Origin: Symbiodinium microadriaticum
Lineage: Eukaryota; Sar; Dinophyceae; Suessiales; Symbiodiniaceae
Assembly (NCBI GenBank): GCA_001939145.1
Contig: LSRX01000290.1
Coordinates: forward strand, 588,115-652,114
Reading direction: 5' to 3'
Length of the DNA stretch: 64,000 bases
Position 1 is the first letter of the stretch, and the number at the start of each line of letters is the position of its first letter. The translations under genes were made by a program, and so were the position numbers. Positions 57,054-64,000 of the stretch are shown here, piece after piece. The notes below the pieces were generated by a model that had not been told where the DNA came from, did no database searches, and saw only the letters and a program-made list of their open reading frames with translations.

Positions 57054-58479
57054 CTACAAGGGTTAAGGCTTTAGGCGTCCCGGACATGAAGTTAACTCTC
57101 AGCAAGCGAAGTCTGCATAATACCCAGGTGCCGGGTTCAGGACAACGGACTTGCTCAGGGGATATTCGAAGTAATCCGGCCTATTATAAGTACTGTACCT
57201 TGTTAATTTGGGCATATGAGGAGGTATACCGATAGGACCTATATCCTAAAGCTACCCTAGTTATCCTCCTGCTCTTGTTCACTTATTATACATACCATGA
57301 CTCTCACTGCCAGTCCTGGGAATTTGCCCAAGGCCTCTTCCACACATTTTCTGACGACGGCCCGAGTCGCCGTCAAGATCAACATTTCAGGGTTAATTAA
57401 TGTCAGTGAAATTGCGAGAGACCTCCGATATCGTTCTCAACCCTGTTCGACCATACCCTTTAAACCCTGAACCATGCACTGCCGGCCGCTGTTAAATATC
57501 CTCATCCTTTGGGGGGAGCGCGCGCGAAGAGCCCCAGAAGGGAGCAGGCCAGTGCCGGGATGGGAGGGACTTTGCTTTCGGTGCTGAAAGCTTTGCATCA
57601 TTTTTTGATAACTTTAGAATTGATACCGGCAGTTTTTGTACAATGACATTGCTACTTCAATAAAAGTTGCTATGATGGCTGCTGCTTGCAACAGCATCGT
57701 GATGATGGTTATGTTGAAGTCACTGCTTGCTATTACTCACTATCAGTGCTACTTTTACCTTTTGTTATCATGATGATGAGTACTTTGAGTCCCGCTACTT
57801 ACCGCTACGTTGTTTTTAACACTGGTATTTTCATGTGTATATGCGGCTGGGTTGATGTTCTTATGCGGTTCAGCGCGGGGCGAGCATTTTTCTACTTTTC
57901 GATACATGGCTCGCATCGTATTTCTATGCGCCCACTGTATACATATGCACGAGTCCCTTATTTGGGATTGATACTGTAAGGGGGTTTTACCCAAGGTTAT
58001 GATCTCCTTGGCTTGACAGTTGTAGAGGCTTCAGGCCTGCTGGAAGGGTCCCGTTTTGCGATTTGCTCCGTATACAACCTTCAAAAGACCCTGTAAAAAA
58101 AAAACAGAACACCTGCTAAAACCTGTTTTAGCATACCTCTCATATGAGGCCCCTGCACACCCTACAGTACTACACTGATACCCTTTAGCTTCAAGCACCA
58201 AACCGGGTGTCGAACTCCAGAGGTAGACCGGAAGCCGTCCCAGGTTATCAAGAATTGACGTAACTATGCTGAGGCTACTAAAACCCTGACCCCCTTCTCC
58301 CACCCTCCCTCCGCCTCCAAAACAAACCAATCCGGCAAACCCTGCCTTCCTTCAGATTTCCCTCGTGTGCCACGGCAGGTCAGGGGGGCAAGCTGAGCCA
58401 TGACAAAAGGCTGCTGCCCTCGAATCTCTCAGGGGTCTTCAAGATTCAAGGGCTCATGTAACTACCAGAGTTCTATCAG
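57054..58479. other. No recognisable gene
   Basis: Contains a small hairpin, TGCTAAAACCTGTTTTAGCA (58113-58132), and a run of ten A at 58086. A short hydrophobic plus frame (57686-57979) has no recognisable features. Confidence 0.45.
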
Positions 58480-58580
58480 GGGGTTTCCGAAAATAGGGGA
58501 CCCTAATATAGTACCCTAAATAGAGGATCCTTATTATAAGGACCCCAAAATTGGGTACCCCCTTACTTTCGGGACCTCCC
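58480..58580. mobile_element. Fold-back family F copy 1
   Basis: Begins GGGGGTTTCCGAAAATAGGG and ends with ACTTTCGGGACCTCCC. Inner AGGATCCTTATTATAAGGA is itself palindromic. Copy 2 (63194) matches along its length. Confidence 0.7.
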
Positions 58581-58636
58581 ATCAGGGTCTCATAAGGATT
58601 ATAAGGAGAAGAGCAGCCTGTTTGCTGAGTCCTGCA

Positions 58637-58760
58637 TCTAGGACATTTTCAGGTGGGTAGTCACCGTTATAGGAGGCTTATAGAAGGTCTATATACCTTA
58701 TAGAAGCCGTTTAGAAGCCCTATACTATATACCCTAAACTCACCACCTGTAGTTTCCTTT
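58637..58760. mobile_element. Repeat family G copy 1
   Basis: Opens TCTAGGACATTTTCAGGTGG and closes CACCACCTGTAGTTTCC. The whole of it recurs, diverged, at 61331-61468. Inverted CAGGTGG/CCACCTG near the ends suggest a non-autonomous element. Confidence 0.65.
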
Positions 58761-59065
58761 AAAAAGCTTCCCTTCACAGGAAGCTTTCTGCACACCTGAC
58801 GAAGACCTAGTCCCCAGGGCTCCAAGTGCCCCAAGTAGTACCTACTCTGGGATCTAACGTCTTTAAACGCCCTAAGGCTCTAAGGACTCGTATTATAGGG
58901 CTTTTGGGCCCAAAGATCATACTATATAAGGCCTTTTGGGCTATCTTGAGCCTTGGGGATAGTAACTGCTTTGGGCGATCTGGAGCCCCAGGGAGTAGAA
59001 GAACCCTTGACAAAGTCAAGACCGAAGGGCCCCCGCTGTCTTCCATGGCAGGGCCTCAGCGGTTT

Positions 59066-59204
59066 GTAAGCCCTACACCCTAAGCCCTAAACCCCTGAAC
59101 CCGAAACCATTATAAACCCTAAAACCATAAACCCCTACACCCCTAAACCCCTAAAGCCATAAAACCCTAAACCCCTAAACCCCTCAACCCTAAACCCGGC
59201 TTGG
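59066..59204. repeat. CCCTAAA block
   Basis: C-rich units with CCATAAA and CCCCTAAA variants. Confidence 0.88.
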
Positions 59205-59267
59205 TCGGTGTCATCCCTGGTTTGAAAGTTCGGGCTTGAGGTTGGAAACCTCCCTCAAGCCCTACTA

Positions 59268-59340
59268 ATCTGGGACTTTCCGGAAATGAGGGTACCTTAC
59301 TTTGGGGTACTTATAGTTATATGGATCCCATTTTTTGGGG
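59268..59340. mobile_element. Fold-back family F copy 3 (partial, opposite orientation)
   Basis: GGGACTTTCCGGAAATGAGG, then GTACCTTACTTTGGGGTAC, matches the reverse complement of copy 2's right half for about 60 bases. Confidence 0.6.
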
Positions 59341-59473
59341 GGGGGTTATCGGACTTGGGTTTCTTATTCATGTTCCTACATTAACCGCGAACCATAACAA
59401 CCTCAGTGCAAAGGGACCTTAAAGGATTAGACTTGGGTTTCGGCTTACATATGGTCGTACCGCACACCTCTTG

Positions 59474-59742
59474 AGGGTTTAGGGTTTGGGGTTTCTTGAG
59501 GATTTAGGGTTTAGGGTTTCTTGGGGGTTTGGGGTTTAGGGTTTAGGTACGGCTTGTTCCAAGCCCCCATATTCACCCCGAACCTGTCGCAAAGAAGGAC
59601 CCGTGGTAGCGCCAAAGAGTCCCTGGGACGGCGTCACGACGGCGCACTTCGGCTTCCCTGGAATGGTAGGGTATGATGACATCTTTTCTGTCGGATTTAA
59701 AAACTTTCCTATAAAGTACCCTAAACCCTAAACCCTAAACCG
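59474..59742. repeat. TTTAGGG block and a small CCCTAAA block
   Basis: G-rich units with TTTGGGG variants at 59474-59546; three CCCTAAA units at 59717-59738. The sequence between is unique. Confidence 0.85.
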
Positions 59743-60330
59743 TCCAAAGTTCGATGAGGATTCAGAGCTGAAGGTTTGAGGTTCTTTTAGGGTTTGGCGA
59801 AGCTTTCCGGTGCTGCGCTTGAGTGTTCAGGATTGAAGGCTATGGGTTCGGTAACCCGAAACCCTTAACCCCGGACTGTAGCGTCGCGACGGGTCTCGAT
59901 GTTTAGAGCTGGAAGAGGTAAGGAGCACCACTGAAGTAAAGAATGAATCCCAAATTAGGGTGTACGGCAGCTATCTAGGGCTTGTTTGAGGGTTACTGAG
60001 AAGGGCTTGAAGAGGGCTTTAGGGCACTCAGTCAGCAAGGTTAGAATGTAAGGTATTACAGGGTTTGTCAGGTTTGTTTAAAGTCTTTGCAGAGTCTGCA
60101 CAGGGGTTCAGAGTTTACTTCAAGCACCAGGGCACCTTGTGAAACGTAATTACTCTCCGCACTTTAAACCTTAGTTGCTACGTCCCCCGAACCTCTATGT
60201 ACATGTGTGTGCACTCAAACGCCAAACTCCTCAAACCTCTCTATTGAAGGATTTCGTGGCGGAATGTTAAGGGTTGAGGCATTGAGGGCCTCCAAGGATG
60301 CTTTAGGTGTGGATAGTTTACGCCCAATCA
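59743..60330. other. No recognisable gene
   Basis: Unique-looking sequence with scattered GGGTTT motifs. No frame of note. Confidence 0.5.
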
Positions 60331-60426
60331 ATACCCCTTAAACAAGGAATATACCTTAAATCATAATATTAAGCCCCCTATAGTTTGCGGTATATTCCTT
60401 ATTAAAGGGGTATTGGTCTCTCTGGG
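60331..60426. mobile_element. MITE-like family B copy 2
   Basis: CAATACCCCTTAAACAAGGA at the left faces the inverse of TCCTTATTAAAGGGGTATTG at the right. The right flank ends GGTCTCTCTGGG, as in copy 1. The central CATAATATTAAG motif is shared with copy 1. Confidence 0.78.
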
Positions 60427-60549
60427 AGGGTGCAGGGTTCCATTTATTGCATTCAATTTCATTTGGGGCCAACGTTGGGCTGGCAGACGGAGCTTTTCTT
60501 AGGGTTCCCAAACATGATCTTGACGGCATCAGCAGCTTCAGCCTCAAGT

Positions 60550-60643
60550 TACCCATAGGCCCCTAAGTAGTTCCTTTTTATGGCTTATATTTAGAATCCT
60601 ATAAGGTGATCCCAAAAAGGAACTACTTAGGGGCCTATGGGTA
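60550..60643. mobile_element. MITE-like family A copy 2 with perfect 30-bp inverted repeats (94 bp)
   Basis: The ends 60550-60579 and 60614-60643 are exact reverse complements, opening TACCCATAGGCCCCTAAGTA and closing GTTCCTTTTT. Same plan as copy 1 (TACC...GTAGTTCCTTTTT). Being undamaged, it is the youngest-looking copy here. Confidence 0.88.
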
Positions 60644-61108
60644 GAGGACAAGCCCTGAAGCAAACACATGTAAGGTGTCACACTATAACCATCAATGAAC
60701 CATGTGATGAACCGTGTGCGCTTGAACACAAAGGCATCGAACACAAGTTCCGCTAGTGCTGCTAATGGAGTTCTGGGCGTAAATCCTAAATACCAATGTT
60801 TTCCGCCAAGACCCATTATGCCCCTGTTATTTTCTTGTCTTGTGAAAGGCTAGCCCCAAAGCACCTACAAAACCCCTCCCTGTTAGTCAGGCCGCAGTAT
60901 ATTACAGTGGTCGCTTTGCTCATAGTACGCGTAGTCAGAGACGGCGAGACTCCTCGAACTAAGGCCGATTATGAACACATTTGTCAAAGCCACAAAAATG
61001 TTGAAAGAACCCTAGCCTTAACGCATAACATCTCTACGAGATCCGGTTGCAGCCCTTGTAGATACAAGGCCCCTTTGAACGCCATTCCAAAGCCGAAAGC
61101 TCTCTGAA

Positions 61109-61214
61109 AACCCCTGTATAAAAATGTCTCTACACCCTAAACCCTAAACCCTAAACCCCTGTATAAAAATGTCTCTAAACCCTAAACCCTAAACCCCTGT
61201 ATAAAAAGTGTCTC
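61109..61214. repeat. Compound tandem repeat: spacer plus CCCTAAA units
   Basis: CCCCTGTATAAAAATGTCTC occurs three times (the last altered to AAAAAGTGTCTC). Between copies stand about three and then two CCCTAAA-type units, so the periods differ by one heptamer (about 49 and 42 bases). Confidence 0.88.
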
Positions 61215-61291
61215 AGGACGCTCTTCAAGCGGCTGAATCCCGTTGTCCAAGACATGTTGGCCCAGACTCCCCAGATGAGAAAGGATGCTTG

Positions 61292-61324
61292 GCTTAGGGT
61301 TTAGGGTTTAGGGTTTAGGGTTGG
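61292..61324. repeat. TTTAGGG block
   Basis: Four clean TTTAGGG units, directly upstream of repeat family G copy 2. Confidence 0.9.
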
Positions 61325-61330
61325 CTCTAG

Positions 61331-61468
61331 TCTAGGACATTTTCAGGTGGGTAGTTGCCGTTATAGCTATAGGAGCCCAATGGAAGGTCCATATACCTTT
61401 AAAATAGCCTTGTAGCAGCCCTATATACCCTAAACTCCCCACCTGTAGTTTCGTTTCCTTTAATCTAG
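61331..61468. mobile_element. Repeat family G copy 2
   Basis: Begins TCTAGGACATTTTCAGGTGG and ends CCACCTGTAGTTTCG, then TTTCCTTTAATCTAGA. TCTAG/CTAGA and CAGGTGGG/CCCACCTG form inverted ends. Homologous to 58637-58760 with insertions and substitutions. Confidence 0.68.
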
Positions 61469-61487
61469 ACCCGAGTGATTGGGTCTC

Positions 61488-61792
61488 AAGCTATTTGATC
61501 CCAAACCTACACCCTATAAACCCTAGACCCTATAAACCCCTAAAAACCCTATAAGCCCTATAAACCCTAAACCCGATAAACCCCTCAAAACCCTATAAGC
61601 CCTATAAACCCCTAAAAACCCTCTAAACCGCTATAAGTCTATAGGCCCTTTCGGCCCTATAAACCCCTAAAAGGCCGAAGTCCTGAAATTCGGAAGCCCT
61701 GAATGCCAGAACTGGGTCATTGTTGGATACAAGTTTACATTCTTGTTATAGGGTTTAGGGTTTAGTTTTAGGGTTTAGGGTTAAGGATAAGA
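61488..61792. repeat. CCCTATAAA-variant block, then a TTTAGGG block
   Basis: C-rich units here often carry an inserted TA (CCCTATAAACC) at 61490-61640; G-rich units follow at 61750-61780. Confidence 0.82.
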
Positions 61793-62546
61793 AACGGATG
61801 ATTTTGTAATATAGCCCCAACAGGTCAAAAAAAAACTACAATTAGCAACTGATCATTGTGTTAATTCTACCTCCCTTACAGGGAGCCAGACAAACCCAGA
61901 ACCACGGCTACGGCCCGAGGGGTCCAAGACAGCGAGCCTGAGATCTTCAACTTGTGGGGGGTTGAGTAGGAAGGGTTCAGGGTTTTACAGCGGGAAGGGG
62001 TTTAGGGTTTTTTGTAGGTGCCGAGGGATCCGAAAAGCTGTTTGCATGTTTCAGGGGTTCTTACATGGGAGCCTTATTCCTCAAAAGCAGGGTGTTCGAT
62101 TCCAAAGGTGGCTTGGATCCTAGACCACGCCTGAATTGTGGCTGCGCCCGAAATCCTCAACGCAAAGACGGTATAAAACCTGTTTGATGAAACCACATGA
62201 GACCATAGAAAAAAACAAATTACAAGAATAACACCGTCTCAGCCTTTCGGAAAGATCTGTCGTGGCTGAGGAGTGGGAGAAGTCAATGAACACAGCCATG
62301 AGCTCAGACAGAAGCCGGAGTTTCGGCCATCCTCCTGGATCCATTACAAATACTAGGGTGTGGGGTTGAAACTAGGGCTTATTTGTCGCGCTGGGTTTTT
62401 AGGGCTACGGTTTTGGATTTGGGGCTTAGGGTCGTCTTCGGAAGACATGTTCTGAAAGAGCTGAAGACATGACCCATCCGCTGGCAGAGCGAGTGCTCCT
62501 TACAACGGGACGATCCCTGATGCCAGTTCTGACAATAATTATTAGC
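61793..62546. other. No recognisable gene
   Basis: Short TTTAGGG traces at 61978-62010; otherwise unique-looking sequence without a useful frame. Confidence 0.5.
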
Positions 62547-62615
62547 CAAGATACCTTAAAGTATACGGGACTATTATTGAAAAATAGTCCTGTATACTTT
62601 ATTTAAGGTATCTTG
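62547..62615. mobile_element. Fold-back element (69 bp) with CAAGATACCTTAAA ends
   Basis: The left arm (CAAGATACCTTAAAGTATAC then GGGACTATT) is the inverse of the right arm apart from one substitution and an extra TAAA. The loop is only a few bases, so it would form a long hairpin. Confidence 0.75.
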
Positions 62616-62827
62616 CTTGATTCAGGGCTCGTTTGGCTATCTGGGTATATACGCCGGTGCCGACGGCTCGGCCCTAAACTCCTTGTAAAGAACCATAATG
62701 CCTGTATAACACCCTATAAAATCTTGAAAACGCTTATTCCCCAAGGATCGACCGCAGGGAGAGTGAAAACTCCGGTAGCCTTGCACTTGTTTTGGGAGGG
62801 GGGGGGTCCTTATAAGAAGCATCTTGG

Positions 62828-63070
62828 TATTTAGGTTTAGGGTTTAGGGTGTACTATCGTAAGTTCCCGTGCTTTCTGAAACTGCCATGTAGAAGAGGGG
62901 AGCGAAGGTCTTATTTTGACACGCCGTTCTATGAGCCTAGCCCGAAGCCCTGAAAGGCCTTCCGCCCGAGACCTCTCTAAAACCTTCATGAACCCCTAGA
63001 AAATAAACGGTTTGAGGGTTAAGGGGTTTAGGGTTTAGGGTTTCGGGTTTTAGGGTTTAGGGTTTAAGCC
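62828..63070. repeat. TTTAGGG blocks
   Basis: Short block at 62828-62850 and a longer one at 63016-63066 with TTTCGGG variants. Confidence 0.87.
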
Positions 63071-63193
63071 CCAAGACCTCGGGGTTTGGTGTGTGTCGAA
63101 ACTCGTCGTCAAGGCGATGCTCGAGAGTAAGAAGAAGAGCATCCCAGAGCAGCAGGAGCTCCGAAACACACTGGACACTCGGCTACACGCAAA

Positions 63194-63297
63194 TGGGGGT
63201 TTCCGAAAATACGGGACCCCAATATAGTACCCTAAATAGTAGGATCCTTATTCTAAGGACCCCAAAACAAGGTACCCTAATTTTCGGAAAGTCCCAA
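63194..63297. mobile_element. Fold-back family F copy 2
   Basis: GGGGGTTTCCGAAAATACGG at the left faces the inverse of ATTTTCGGAAAGTCCC at the right. It shares the inner TATAGTACCCTAAATAG and AGGATCCTTATT motifs with copy 1. Confidence 0.75.
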
Positions 63298-63461
63298 ATC
63301 GTCCCTAATGTCCAAGCCTAAGGTCCCCTTGGTTCCGTCCTTAAAATAGAAACTGCAAGGGTTCCTGTAGAAGGGACCAAGAAGGGCTTCTAGGGTTAGC
63401 TGTTCTGGGCGTAGGGGCTGAGGATTCTTAGGGGCCAGGGCCAGAGGATTCTTGTGGATTT

Positions 63462-63962
63462 GGGATTAAGGGTTTAGGGTTTAGGGGGTTTAGGGGGTTT
63501 AGGGTTTAGGGTTTAGATTTTTTATGGATTTGGGATTGAGGGTTTGCGGGTGTTGGGGTTTAGGAGCCGTCAGCATTGTTGCAGCAGCTGTAGCAAATCT
63601 GGTACTTGTGTCTATATGTTTGTACTCGTACTTGTATGAAAGCGGGAGCAACCGTAATCATCGCAACATTCATCATCGTCATGATCAGCACTATTATCTT
63701 CTTCCACCACAGTTGAAGTTTGAATTCGACCCTCGAGCTAGTGAGCGTCTCAGCATCATCTGGGTGGCTGTCGCAGCATCGTTGCCGTCTTTGTCGTATT
63801 GTTGTGGGTTTTGGCCCTAAACCCTAAACCCTAAACCCTAGGCCCATGGGTTCTTTGCTGCGTCTTGCCTTGACGGGCTCGTGCAGTCGTCTTGCGAACA
63901 GAGGCTTCGCAGGACAAACCTTGGAAATTTAGGGTTTAGGGTTTAGGGGTTTAGGGTTTAGA
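63462..63962. repeat. TTTAGGG, CCCTAAA and TTTAGGG blocks to the window end
   Basis: G-rich at 63468-63515, C-rich at 63818-63840, G-rich at 63928-63960. The intervening sequence has ATC-rich stretches (63655-63700) and no gene. Confidence 0.87.
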
Positions 63963-64000
63963 ATACAATATGGGGGGTTCCTCTTTTTATAGTGATTTTC

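Noticed and set aside
62090-62110. tRNA B-box-like GTGTTCGATTCC
   Set aside because: No matching A box or cloverleaf arms could be found upstream. The same applies to similar motifs near 16190 and 58206.
51886-63962. True chromosome end
   Set aside because: Repeat direction changes many times, and non-telomeric sequence follows each block up to the window edge.

Overview
The window reads as nuclear DNA of a dinoflagellate, most likely a member of the Symbiodiniaceae. The main evidence is a 17-base relict of the dinoflagellate trans-spliced leader (ending GCCATTTTGGCTCAAG) 54 bases upstream of the one confident gene. Supporting evidence is the abundance of interspersed plant/algal-type TTTAGGG repeats, very low gene density, heavy microsatellite content, and short exon-like open segments with AG/GT (and one possible GA-donor) boundaries. 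The species is not determinable from what I can see.

Layout. 1-320: coding-like triplet microsatellites. 0.97-7.3 kb: about ten short plus-strand segments rich in Gly, Tyr, His, Asn, Gln and Ser, mostly bounded by AG and GT, which look like exons or exon relics of a low-complexity, prion-like protein. 8-11.3 kb: tetranucleotide and TA arrays, and an 847-bp element with perfect 23-bp terminal inverted repeats set between TA arrays. 14.2-15.1 kb: a tandem array of about 70-bp units ending at an N, followed by a second, left-truncated copy of the 847-bp element. 16-17.1 kb: two fold-back elements. 19-19.8 and 26.5-27.5 kb: long microsatellites. 28.1-29.1 kb: an intronless nucleotide-sugar-type transporter with the relict spliced leader (a retrogene). 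33.3-34.3 and 47.5-48.5 kb: further microsatellites. 48.6-51.0 kb: two plus-strand unknown reading frames, the second with a layout recalling a C5 methyltransferase fold without its catalytic motif. 51.9-64 kb: TTTAGGG/CCCTAAA arrays that change direction many times, interleaved with at least seven kinds of short fold-back (MITE-like) elements and apparently no genes.

Genes working together. The transporter probably moves nucleotide sugars across Golgi or ER membranes. It has no functional partner visible here and arrived as an mRNA copy. The two frames at 48.6-51.0 kb may belong to one gene or one mobile element. The strongest overall story is mobile-element biology: several MITE families with TA-type ends recur here in different states of decay, most densely among the telomere-like repeats.

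Caution. Three of the four single N positions (15114, 34163, 54111) have nearly exact duplicated sequence beside them or nearby, so parts of the window are scaffold joins and local duplications there may be artefacts.
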